Source of the DNA: JBFYTX01 sp964442335
GTDB taxonomy: Bacteria; Chloroflexota; Dehalococcoidia; Dehalococcoidales; RBG-16-60-22
DNA length: 17,690 nucleotides
Reading direction: 5' to 3'
Assembly: GCA_964442335.1 (NCBI GenBank)
Contig: CAYTZI010000030.1
Span: forward strand, 1-17,690
In this document: one piece after another, positions 8,522 through 15,451 of the stretch
Layout of the letters: each line of letters begins with the position of its first letter
Numbering within the stretch: position 1 is the stretch's first letter
Notes under the pieces: model-generated
Told to the model about the DNA's origin: nothing
The model's input: the letters and a program-made list of their open reading frames with translations, nothing else
The model's database searches: none
Position numbers and translations under genes: made by a program

Positions 8522-10147
8522 ATGAAAAAGAAAATACTGGCGCTGGGACTGGATATAAGCACCCAGGGAATCTCCGCAGTGGTGCTGGACATCGACACAC
8601 GGAGTAAGGTTTACGAACACTCGCTGGACTACTGCGAAGACCCGAGGTTGAATATCTTTGGAATCCGGAAAGAAGATTACATATTGTCCCCGGAGACCGA
8701 AGGGGAAGCCAGCCAGCCGCCGGAACTATACTTCGCCTCGCTGGACGCCATGTTCAGCGACCTCAAGGACGCCATAAATCTGAAAGACATCGCCGTCGTC
8801 AATAGTTCGGCCCAGCAGCACAGCCACGTTTATCTGAACTATGAAGCGAGGCCTGTTTTTAAAAGACTCTCTAAAGAGGCGTCCGAGAAATCAGACCTGG
8901 CGACTCTGCTGAAAGGGAGTCTGGCATACCATCGGGCGCCCATATGGATGACCTCCAACACGGCGGAACAGGCGCAACATATCCGCGATTATGCAGGCGG
9001 TAAAGAGCAGGTAATCAGACTATCCGGTTCGGACATTCCTTTAAGGTTTACCGGAGCCATCATGAGAAGGACTGCCCAGCAGCACCCCGAGGTCTATCGC
9101 CGGACGGATAATATACAGCTAATAAGCAGTCTGGTCCCGGCCATTTTAACGGGCAATTCAAAGGTGCCGGTGGACTTTGGCAGCGCCTGCGGCATGGCGC
9201 TCATGGACTATACAAAGAAAAGATGGTCTGATGTACTGATTAAAGCTACTGCTGACGGGTTACCCGGCGGTGAGACAGCTTTCCGCCTGAAACTTCCCGC
9301 CATCGTCGCCCCGGACACGGTGACAGGGAATATAGCGTTATACTTCGTACGGAAATACGGTTTTTCACCCGAATGTAGAGTTGTGGCCGGCTCCGGAGAC
9401 AATCCGCAATCGAAGGTGCTGATAGCCGGGGATTTATTGAGTCTGGGTTCCAGCATTGTAAATATGGTCGCGACAGACGGGAAGACTTTTGACATGAACG
9501 GTTATGCCAGCGCCATGTATGACGGCGTGGGCAGGCCGTTTATGTTCGGCTGCCGTACTAACGGCGCGATGGTCTGGGACCGTCTGAGGTCGATGTACGG
9601 ACTTAAGAAAGAAGGATATCGTCCTGCCGAGACGGCTCTGCAACAAGCGCCGGTAGCGCGGAGCATGGTGTTCTGGCAGCCGAGAAAGGAGTCCTTCCCC
9701 CTTTCCGGGAGCCTGGAGATGGTCAGAATCGGTAATGAAACACCGGGACTGGGCGCCGACTACGCCGGCCTCATCGAGACCACCCTGGCGGCCGTATATT
9801 ATCATTCCAGAGGTTTCTCGAAAGCGGACTCCGGGCCGCTGTACGTTACCGGCGGCGCCGCCAGCAGCCCCAGGATAGTCCGTCGCGTGGCCGCGATATG
9901 GAACCGGCCGGTTATACAGATTGAAGGGGGAGGAGCGGCGACGGGGGCGGCGGTCAGCGGCGCGGTCGCTTTTTTAAGGTCGCAAAAGGAAACGATAGAC
10001 GCGAAAAAATACATCGGGCCGGAACTCATGAAAAGAAACCGGCAGGTGCAACCCCGGGCTGACGATGTCCTTGCTTTTCATCGTCCCGGCGGATATCTGG
10101 ACACTTTTGCCAGGGAGGAAGCGGAGCTGCTGGGCACAAATCTTTAG
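8522..10147 (+). CDS. xylB: FGGY-family carbohydrate kinase, xylulokinase (XYLB-like subtype)
   Basis: This is a 541-residue FGGY sugar kinase that should phosphorylate D-xylulose to D-xylulose 5-phosphate using ATP. The N-terminal phosphate motif is GLDISTQGISAVVLD (residues 9-23). The catalytic aspartate is D293 in AGSGDNPQS. The C-terminal nucleotide motif is VTGGAASSP (about 442-450). Its pattern (STQ-type loop, SSAQQHSHVY near 95-104, APIWMTSNTAEQ near 139-150, LSGSDIPLRFTG) resembles animal/fungal XYLB/XKS1 kinases rather than E. coli XylB. The start lies 14 bases after the GH3 stop with no clear Shine-Dalgarno, suggesting translational coupling. It is the last gene of the three-gene pentose operon. 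Confidence 0.9.
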   Translation: MKKKILALGLDISTQGISAVVLDIDTRSKVYEHSLDYCEDPRLNIFGIRKEDYILSPETEGEASQPPELYFASLDAMFSDLKDAINLKDIAVVNSSAQQHSHVYLNYEARPVFKRLSKEASEKSDLATLLKGSLAYHRAPIWMTSNTAEQAQHIRDYAGGKEQVIRLSGSDIPLRFTGAIMRRTAQQHPEVYRRTDNIQLISSLVPAILTGNSKVPVDFGSACGMALMDYTKKRWSDVLIKATADGLPGGETAFRLKLPAIVAPDTVTGNIALYFVRKYGFSPECRVVAGSGDNPQSKVLIAGDLLSLGSSIVNMVATDGKTFDMNGYASAMYDGVGRPFMFGCRTNGAMVWDRLRSMYGLKKEGYRPAETALQQAPVARSMVFWQPRKESFPLSGSLEMVRIGNETPGLGADYAGLIETTLAAVYYHSRGFSKADSGPLYVTGGAASSPRIVRRVAAIWNRPVIQIEGGGAATGAAVSGAVAFLRSQKETIDAKKYIGPELMKRNRQVQPRADDVLAFHRPGGYLDTFAREEAELLGTNL

Positions 10148-10172
10148 CGAGTTACTCTTTCTACTTCAGCGC

Positions 10173-10192
10173 TTTCCTGCCCGTGGCGGAAA
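10173..10192. terminator. Putative hairpin terminator between convergent genes
   Basis: A stem of eight pairs with one bulged T (TTTCC-T-GCC, loop CGT, GGC-GGAAA) lies in the 53-base gap between two convergent stop codons. No strong T-run follows on either strand, so intrinsic termination is plausible but unproven. Confidence 0.35.
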
Positions 10193-10200
10193 TTATCATA

Positions 10201-10764
10201 CTAGAGTGAGAATAAGGCACGAATCCGCTCTCTGTTTTGTCTGTACTCGGGTTTGGATAATAGCGGGCATCCATCCAGCGATATTACTCCATTACGTATG
10301 TCAGCAGCGCAGGCCAAGCAGGTGGGGTAGCCGCATTCCCTGCAATTGGTCCCGGGGAGCAGTTTGTAGATATTAAAAACGGCAGGCAGTTTACGTTCCC
10401 TGAGACTTGGCGTAATGCGTTCGCGTTCTCTCCAGACACGGTTGACCAGTTCAATCACCTCATCGACAATCGATGATGCCTCGGACGGGTCCGCAACCAT
10501 GCCAACCTGGATCTCGTGGGGGCGGAAGGCATACCGCCTGCGGTTGCTGGCGCCAATCAGGATGCCGTTTTCATGGTCGTAGAGCGTATCATCCAGCACG
10601 GCATTAAGATAGGCAAAAGAAGGGCTGATGTCAGCCGTTAAGATTACCCTTAACCCGTAGCGGCCGCTGCCGGGGGAATGATGGTCCTCGAGCAGTTCAA
10701 ACGTGTAATCGGTTATCAGTCTATCCGGATTACTCACACCATCATTATAACCCGGGGGCGCCAT
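10201..10764 (-). CDS. Putative Fe-S cluster-binding protein (four-Cys domain, PF04060-like)
   Basis: This is a 187-residue soluble protein. The N-terminal two thirds (about 1-130) is a domain I do not recognise functionally (DYTFELLEDHHSPGSG, then a YLNAVLDD region). The C-terminal part (about 133-170) is the small four-cysteine Fe-S domain with C141, C144, C149 and C166 in NCRECGYPTC...DGCP spacing. The same module occurs in the large subunit of the corrinoid Fe-S protein and in electron-transfer proteins, where it binds a [4Fe-4S] cluster. I recall closely similar two-part proteins from Dehalococcoidia, but not their function. The ATG at 10764 has no evident Shine-Dalgarno; an in-frame GTG at codon 10 is an alternative. 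It is divergent from the superoxide reductase group and convergent with the kinase. Confidence 0.8.
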   Translation of the reverse strand: MAPPGYNDGVSNPDRLITDYTFELLEDHHSPGSGRYGLRVILTADISPSFAYLNAVLDDTLYDHENGILIGASNRRRYAFRPHEIQVGMVADPSEASSIVDEVIELVNRVWRERERITPSLRERKLPAVFNIYKLLPGTNCRECGYPTCLACAADIRNGVISLDGCPLLSKPEYRQNRERIRALFSL

Positions 10765-10941
10765 AAAGCCAATTTACCGGCCAGCGGTCTGTCATTTCTA
10801 AATGTCATAGTTTTGTAATATTCGTGTCTGCAATTTTATGATTATTCCATGAAGACCCATTTATAGTTTCCAGTAGACATCCTTAAAATCGAGGGGTGGA
10901 AATGCCATAGTCCCCCGGAGGTTAGTAAAGGAGAGAGAACA

Positions 10942-11202
10942 ATGATTTCCGCAGCGGCGCAAATCTTTTTAAAGGACACCGGGCTGCCACGCCATCAGGT
11001 ACACGATGGTAAAAAGCCGGTGATAAAAGCGCCTGCGTGCCTTATGCCGATCCTATCGGATATCGCCATATTCAATACTGCTTCGGAGGAGCGGAAACTG
11101 GCGGCGTTGAAAATCTCCGACCTGACAAAGCGGGCTGTATATAAAATCTATAGTGTTGCCGGGGGGAACAGAGCTCGTCAGGTTGCCGCGGGCATCAATT
11201 AG
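10942..11202 (+). CDS. Small protein of unknown function (86 aa)
   Basis: This is an 86-residue basic, soluble protein not recognised as any family. The start is well supported by AAAGGAG at 10927-10933, eight bases before the ATG. There is no signal peptide, membrane segment or metal-binding cysteine pattern (one Cys). The C-terminal half looks helical (ERKLAALKISDLTKRAVYK). It is the first of three plus-strand genes, each with a strong ribosome-binding site and gaps of about 50-60 bases, ending in superoxide reductase, so a shared transcript is likely. Its role in the oxidative-stress group is unknown. The strong start signal is the main argument that it is real. Confidence 0.55.
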   Translation: MISAAAQIFLKDTGLPRHQVHDGKKPVIKAPACLMPILSDIAIFNTASEERKLAALKISDLTKRAVYKIYSVAGGNRARQVAAGIN

Positions 11203-11261
11203 GAGTAAACATTATTGAGGTATCCTGACGCATTTTCTTATAGATGACGAAGGAGGGCAAG

Positions 11262-11477
11262 ATGGCAGTATCGACCAAATACGGGAAGGTAAAAATTGCC
11301 AACGTGGGCGAGGAAGAGCCGGTATTCATCCTGCGAGCGCAAGACAAGCTGGCGGCGCCAACTATCGAGATATACCGGACACTCGCGGAAACTCACGGCA
11401 GCAAGCTCGCCGGCTCACTGGGTAGGGAAATCGAGAACTTCAGGAAGTGGCAGGGCAAAAGGAAATTGCCGGATTGA
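11262..11477 (+). CDS. Small conserved-looking protein of unknown function (71 aa)
   Basis: This is a 71-residue soluble protein (begins MAVSTKYGKV) with a beta-rich start and a helical remainder (TIEIYRTLAETHG, then GREIENFRKWQ). The ATG at 11262 follows AGGAGG at 11251-11256 with five-base spacing, better than the in-frame ATG at 11244, which overlaps that signal's leader. I do not recognise a characterised family. It stands 59 bases after the previous small gene and 49 bases before superoxide reductase, so it is probably co-transcribed with both. Confidence 0.65.
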   Translation: MAVSTKYGKVKIANVGEEEPVFILRAQDKLAAPTIEIYRTLAETHGSKLAGSLGREIENFRKWQGKRKLPD

Positions 11478-11526
11478 TTATTCAGGAGAAAAAGCACAAA
11501 GAAAGTCTTGAAAGAAGGAGAAAGTA

Positions 11527-11922
11527 ATGAAACAGTTTGGAGAACTATTCCAGACGGCGGACTGGAAAGCAGAAAAACATGTACCTGTCATCGATTGCGC
11601 GGACAAGGTCAAGCCCGGAGAAATGTTCATAGCCACGGTATCAGTCGGGAAAGAGATTGCTCATCCCAACACGACAGAACATCACATCCGGTGGATATCA
11701 GTTTATTTTCTGCCAGAAGGGGAAAAATTCGTTTACCAAGTGGGACATTTTGAGTTCTCAGCCCATGGCGAATCCACAGAAGGACCTAACAAGGGACCGG
11801 TCTATACAAATCATGAAGTAGCCGTAACGCTGAAGGTCAACAAACCAGGGACCATTTACGCCACATCCTTCTGCAACATACACGGGCTATGGAAATCAGA
11901 GAAAGCATTACAGGTCGCATGA
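11527..11922 (+). CDS. sorA: Class II superoxide reductase (neelaredoxin)
   Basis: This is a 131-residue one-iron superoxide reductase, which reduces superoxide to hydrogen peroxide without making oxygen, a typical anaerobe defence in the cytoplasm. The Fe(His)4Cys centre is fully visible: H18 in EKHVP, H46 in HPN, H52 in EHH, and C116 and H119 in CNIHGLW. E16 and K17 are the sixth-ligand and catalytic-loop residues of the family. There is no N-terminal desulforedoxin-type four-Cys domain, hence class II. The usual electron donor is rubredoxin, which is not encoded nearby. AAGGAG precedes the ATG. It is the last gene of a three-gene group with two small unknown proteins. Confidence 0.95.
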   Translation: MKQFGELFQTADWKAEKHVPVIDCADKVKPGEMFIATVSVGKEIAHPNTTEHHIRWISVYFLPEGEKFVYQVGHFEFSAHGESTEGPNKGPVYTNHEVAVTLKVNKPGTIYATSFCNIHGLWKSEKALQVA

Positions 11923-12264
11923 TACACACGTGCGAAGGTTAATGTCCAGTACCATTGCGCCGTCAACTAGGTAACTATGAGTGTTCCCCGGGAAAGTAAA
12001 AGACGGAAACAGCTGAATTCTGCCTATTGACACCCCAAGTGGGGAAGGGGTATCAATAGGTAGAACTTTTGAATTAGCTTTTACTCTAACATTCTAGTAG
12101 GAATCGCAACACAAAACAAGCAATTGTTAATCGCGGGCGTTTTCTCGCTAGACTCCTATATCTATCGGTATGTACGCAACTATCGCTACTATCGTTATTA
12201 CCGCCACCCCATCTGAAGGGTAATCATATGGAGCGGCAGCAACAATGCATTGCCTCTCAGATTT
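11923..12264. other. Gene-free region between convergent gene groups
   Basis: These 342 bases carry no convincing gene. The notable content is a large imperfect inverted repeat (12011-12079, separate entry). At 12162-12216 there is a run of TATCG/TACCG-like units with loose nine-base periodicity. The latter could be read as a Tyr/Arg-rich peptide (NYRYYRYYRHPI) ending in TGA, but that frame has no start codon or ribosome-binding site. Base composition becomes AT-richer from here to the right. Confidence 0.6.
12011..12079. repeat. Large imperfect inverted repeat / hairpin
   Basis: The inner arms are TTCTGCCTATTGACACCCC (12018-12036) and GGGGTATCAATAGGTAGAA (12047-12065). They pair at 18 of 19 positions counting one G-T pair, with loop AAGTGGGGAA. 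Outer arms AGCTGAATTC (12011-12020) and GAATTAGCT (12071-12079) extend the symmetry with small offsets. It could be a strong bidirectional terminator for the superoxide reductase group (about 95 bases after its stop) or a relic of a small mobile element. No target duplication could be identified. Confidence 0.75.
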
Positions 12265-12486
12265 TCAAAGATTGAGCTCGGTGATTGACCACTGTAGTTC
12301 TTTCTCATCATAGCAGAGACGGAACTTTTTGTTATCACTAGAGCATACATGAAAATATCTCTTTCCGGGCTCTAGCCAAGCTTTTTCTATCTGCTCAACC
12401 TCATAGTCTCTGCCTTCCCATCGGAAAGATTGCGGTCTTTCGGCATAGGTATGACCTGAATAGCAACTTACCTGAAGATTATTCAC
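12265..12486 (-). CDS. Small beta-rich protein of unknown function (73 aa)
   Basis: This is a 73-residue protein with pattern YSGHTYAERPQSFRWEGRDY near residues 9-28, then W37 and FRLCYDEKELQWSI near 56-69. I recall short domains of this kind as uncharacterised proteins in Chloroflexota, with no known function. The start is GTG at 12486, with GGGAT-like purine-rich sequence about 8 bases upstream. It follows the 246-residue gene on the same strand after 57 bases and may share its transcript. Confidence 0.65.
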   Translation of the reverse strand: MNNLQVSCYSGHTYAERPQSFRWEGRDYEVEQIEKAWLEPGKRYFHVCSSDNKKFRLCYDEKELQWSITELNL

Positions 12487-12543
12487 TTCATCCCTTTTCT
12501 GTTTGCTATATCCTAGAAATCACAACTTGGACGATTGTTATGC

Positions 12544-13284
12544 CTAATGGTCATGTCTTGATAACCCAAGGAGCCACTCTGGTGGAATAGCAGTGACCAA
12601 TTTCCTCTGGCTAAGAAACCAGTTATATTCGTCCAAGAACTTGGTCAAGGGTTTCGTTATGGGATATCCAAATTTTCGAGACAAGAAGATTTCAGGCTCT
12701 TCGTTACCTATATAAGCTTGGGAATCAGATACTAAAGACTTTGCCTCTTCCTGCATAAACTTTAGAAAGCTTAAATAGTCCCAGTAAGAGTCAATTCTCT
12801 TTTGTTTCCAAAGGCGGCCGGCAATTCCGTCACCCCACATAACAAATAGTGCGGGATTCATTACATGCGCAAGCTTCGAGGCAAATGTTTCACCTAGATG
12901 CACAGTCACACTGCGGGAAGGTCCCCGGTTCTCCCAAGAAATCAACCGCAAGCGATTAAAAATATCTTGAACCAATTCCCCTTGATGGTCAAAATTGAGA
13001 GTTATGAGAGAATGGTTACTGAGGCTTAGAAATTTATCATGTAACGTACAGAGACCGCCCAGGAGTACTCCGGCAACCTCGACATCCTTCCTAATATGTC
13101 GTCCACCCCATTTGTTGAGGAAGGTCCCAACGTTTGAATTGAACTCATTGGCCGAGACTGTGGCAGGGTTTTGCCGCAGTCTAGTGAGTAAACTCCCCTG
13201 AACGAAAAGCTTAAGATAGGGCGAGTCATAGTTCGTAACTAAGCGGTAGAATAAAGCTCCCCAAGCGAGCTCCTTAAAAATCAT
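12544..13284 (-). CDS. Protein of unknown function (246 aa), possibly helical DNA-glycosylase-like
   Basis: This is a 246-residue soluble protein, not confidently recognised. ATG at 13284 is preceded by AGAGG with five-base spacing, and the frame is uninterrupted. The stretch SKLAHVMNPALFVMWGDGI (about residues 135-153) resembles a motif seen in helical, uncharacterised proteins often found in accessory or defence-associated loci (K-x-LHF-x-NP-x-LFP-x-WD), but this is a weak resemblance. There are no membrane segments and no nuclease or ATPase motifs. The gene and its 73-residue neighbour lie in AT-richer sequence flanked by gene-free stretches with inverted repeats on both sides, which suggests an accessory insertion. 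Confidence 0.7.
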   Translation of the reverse strand: MIFKELAWGALFYRLVTNYDSPYLKLFVQGSLLTRLRQNPATVSANEFNSNVGTFLNKWGGRHIRKDVEVAGVLLGGLCTLHDKFLSLSNHSLITLNFDHQGELVQDIFNRLRLISWENRGPSRSVTVHLGETFASKLAHVMNPALFVMWGDGIAGRLWKQKRIDSYWDYLSFLKFMQEEAKSLVSDSQAYIGNEEPEIFLSRKFGYPITKPLTKFLDEYNWFLSQRKLVTAIPPEWLLGLSRHDH

Positions 13285-13411
13285 AATAACCTCTATATCC
13301 CCCTACTCAATGCATAATATATACAGTACCTGCCGATGTAATGCTTTCATTTTAACTCCGCGTTGTTGGTAGCAGCAATAGAACAACTCTTGTCACCTCC
13401 CCTCAGAGACA

Positions 13412-13469
13412 CAACAATTCGCTAGATTGTTGGGTCACAATTTACTTCTTTGTGACATTGTAAGTAAAT
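13412..13469. repeat. Cluster of overlapping inverted repeats
   Basis: Three perfect inverted repeats are packed into 58 bases: CAACAAT/ATTGTTG (13412-13418, 13426-13432), GTCACAA/TTGTGAC (13434-13440, 13450-13456), and ATTTACTT/AAGTAAAT (13440-13447, 13462-13469). The last two overlap and are mutually exclusive. No T-run follows on either strand. The cluster lies downstream of the ABC permease stop and about 130-185 bases upstream of the 246-residue gene, so it could be an operator or a processing/termination structure. The rest of the 271-base gap (13285-13555) shows nothing else definite. Confidence 0.6.
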
Positions 13470-13555
13470 AGCAACACTCGAGTTTCTGGCCTTTTCAGTT
13501 TAGTGATGAGGCCACATTTCAAGGTTTTCGAAACGAGTTATACGCTAACAAATTT

Positions 13556-14329
13556 TTACTGCGTCAGGAGCCTGTACCGACGGAGAGCAAGGGGAAGAAA
13601 CACAAGGATGATCGCCGCTTCCCATGCCAATATTTTCCAGAGCGATGAAGATACGCTCATCCCTAGTGAAAGCGCTCTTATTGTATCGACCATAGGCGTG
13701 ACCGGATTGATATTAGCGAAGACCTGTAACCATGAAGGCATAGTAGCGATAGGGACATACAGAGAACTGGCAAAGACAAGAGGGAATACCCAGACAAAAC
13801 CAGCTACCTGTGCTGTCTCGGTATCCTTAACGGATATCCCAATAAATACGCCCACCCAGGTAAGCGCGATACCGAATAATATTATCAAGGCTATTCCGGC
13901 AATAACCGGGCCAACGCCGTTCTCGAACCTAAACCCGATGGCACTACCGACAATAATCATAAGCACGATCAAGATGGCGTAACGCACCGCATCAGCCAGG
14001 ACACGCCCAGTGAGGAAGGCAGAACGTGCCATGGGCAAAGAGCGAAAACGATCTATCAAGCCTTTGGATAGGTCTTCAGCAATGCCAACACTTGTTTGAG
14101 TTGAGCCGAAGACGACCGTTTGCGCGAGAAAACCTGGCAGAAAATATTGAACATATTTTATTCCGCCGGTGTTGATAGCACCGCCAAAGACATAATTGAA
14201 TAGGAGAAGTAACACGACATTGAGCATAGCATTGAAAACCAACAACTGCGGCAGTCTTATATATTTTAAAATGTCCCGCCTTGTCATGACGATTATATCG
14301 GAGATTGTATCGCTAATCTTTAGACTCAT
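13556..14329 (-). CDS. ABC-2 type transporter permease (DrrB-like)
   Basis: This is a 257-residue integral membrane protein with six predicted helices (first around residues 29-50, last around 233-250). It carries the ABC-2/DrrB family pattern, including the conserved loop SKGLIDRFRSLPMARSAFLTGR (about 88-109) and the NPVTPMVDTIRAL region near 208-220. With the adjacent ATPase it forms an exporter for drugs, lipids or similar hydrophobic compounds. Its ATG lies four bases after the ATPase stop with a weak purine-rich ribosome site, so translation is probably coupled. Confidence 0.93.
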   Translation of the reverse strand: MSLKISDTISDIIVMTRRDILKYIRLPQLLVFNAMLNVVLLLLFNYVFGGAINTGGIKYVQYFLPGFLAQTVVFGSTQTSVGIAEDLSKGLIDRFRSLPMARSAFLTGRVLADAVRYAILIVLMIIVGSAIGFRFENGVGPVIAGIALIILFGIALTWVGVFIGISVKDTETAQVAGFVWVFPLVFASSLYVPIATMPSWLQVFANINPVTPMVDTIRALSLGMSVSSSLWKILAWEAAIILVFLPLALRRYRLLTQ

Positions 14330-14333
14330 TTTT

Positions 14334-15362
14334 TCACTTTTTAGTTGAATCTGCGTTACCTTCTTTGTTATTAATTTGGTTTGTCGTTTCAGTTGTGTGT
14401 CCGGTAATTGCTAGGAAGACATCGTCCAGAGTCGGTTGCTTAAGCCCTAATTCGGCTAGTTCTATCCCAACGGCATCCATGCGGCGTACAACATCCGCCA
14501 GCACCGAGGAGCCGCCAATAGCGGGGAAACTGATTTCCCCTGTCTCGGGAACGCCATAAACACTCTCTTTACCAAATTCTCGGAGGGCTTCGACAGCTTC
14601 GAGCGTTCTGGTACGGTCTGTTACCTTTATTTTTACGTGGGTATCTCCACCGCAGCAATCTTTCAATTCCTGAGGTGAACCCTCACGGAGAATTCTGCCA
14701 TTATCCATAATGGCAATCTTGTTTGCCAAACGGTCAGCTTCTTCCAGGTATTGTGTTGTTAGGAACACGGTATTGCAGTTTTCTGATTGCTGACTAATGA
14801 CTTCCCAGAGTCCCAGGCGGCTACGCGGGTCGAGCCCCGTTGTCGGTTCATCCAGGAAGAGAATTGGTGGACTCGCAACTAAAGTCGCTGCCAGGTCAAG
14901 CCGGCGCCGCATGCCACCACTATAAGTCTTGACTCTACGATTGCCGGCATCAGCCAAGTCAAAGATTTCCAGCAATTCATCACTTCGCGTACGAGCTTTT
15001 TGCCTGCCTAAATGGTATAGTTGGCCGATCATCCCGAGGTTCTCTTGGCCGGTGAGGTTCTCATCAACTGCCGGGTATTGACCGGCGAGGCCGATTATCG
15101 AACGTACCGATTGTGCCTCCCTGACAACATCATAATCACCAACGTGGGCGGTGCCTGAATCTGGCCTGAGCAACGTAGTCAGGATACGCACAATAGTTGT
15201 CTTGCCCGAGCCATTCGGGCCGAGTAAGGCAAATACCGTGCCGGGGTCTACTTTAAAGCTGAGTTTATCAAGAGCCTGCACCTTTCCAAATCTCTTGCTC
15301 ACTCCTTCAGCACTGATCGAAGCACCGGTGCATTCGAATTTTCTCTCTTTAGATTCTGGCAT
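14334..15362 (-). CDS. ABC transporter ATP-binding protein (DrrA-like)
   Basis: This is a 342-residue ATPase with all nucleotide-binding motifs: Walker A GPNGSGKTT (residues 48-56), Q-loop Q95, signature YSGGMRRRLDLA (147-158), Walker B ILFLDEP with E172, and an H-loop position occupied by Q in TTQYLEE, as usual in DrrA relatives. The C-terminal extension beyond residue 230 is the DrrA-type regulatory domain. The ATG at 15362 has only a distant GGAG, so the exact start is uncertain. A strong promoter and a palindromic operator lie directly upstream, giving this two-gene exporter its own control separate from the Staygreen group ahead of it. Confidence 0.95.
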   Translation of the reverse strand: MPESKERKFECTGASISAEGVSKRFGKVQALDKLSFKVDPGTVFALLGPNGSGKTTIVRILTTLLRPDSGTAHVGDYDVVREAQSVRSIIGLAGQYPAVDENLTGQENLGMIGQLYHLGRQKARTRSDELLEIFDLADAGNRRVKTYSGGMRRRLDLAATLVASPPILFLDEPTTGLDPRSRLGLWEVISQQSENCNTVFLTTQYLEEADRLANKIAIMDNGRILREGSPQELKDCCGGDTHVKIKVTDRTRTLEAVEALREFGKESVYGVPETGEISFPAIGGSSVLADVVRRMDAVGIELAELGLKQPTLDDVFLAITGHTTETTNQINNKEGNADSTKK

Positions 15363-15402
15363 AGTTGTTATGTGGACTCCAAAATAATTGATTTATGCTT
15401 TT

Positions 15403-15430
15403 ATTATACCACCGCGTATTTGCTATTCAA
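15403..15430 (-). promoter_or_regulatory. Sigma-70-type promoter for the DrrAB-type exporter
   Basis: On the minus strand TTGAAT (15425-15430) is followed after 16 bases by a perfect TATAAT (15403-15408). Transcription would begin about 33 bases before the ATPase ATG. It is the best-formed promoter in the window. Confidence 0.7.
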
Positions 15431-15434
15431 TTTT

Positions 15435-15448
15435 TAACCGAACGGTTA
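15435..15448. promoter_or_regulatory. Palindromic operator, TetR-family style
   Basis: TAACCG-AA-CGGTTA is a 6+2+6 inverted repeat placed four bases upstream of the -35 of the exporter promoter. ACCGNNCGGT-type palindromes are typical of TetR-family repressors, which commonly control drug exporters of this class. No regulator gene is present in the window, so the binding protein is inferred. Confidence 0.5.
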
Positions 15449-15451
15449 CTT

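Noticed and set aside
12162..12216. Tyr/Arg-rich short frame (NYRYYRYYRHPI) with nine-base periodicity
   Set aside because: No ATG/GTG start with a ribosome-binding site, only about 45 codons between stops, and no support beyond the repetitive TATCG units.
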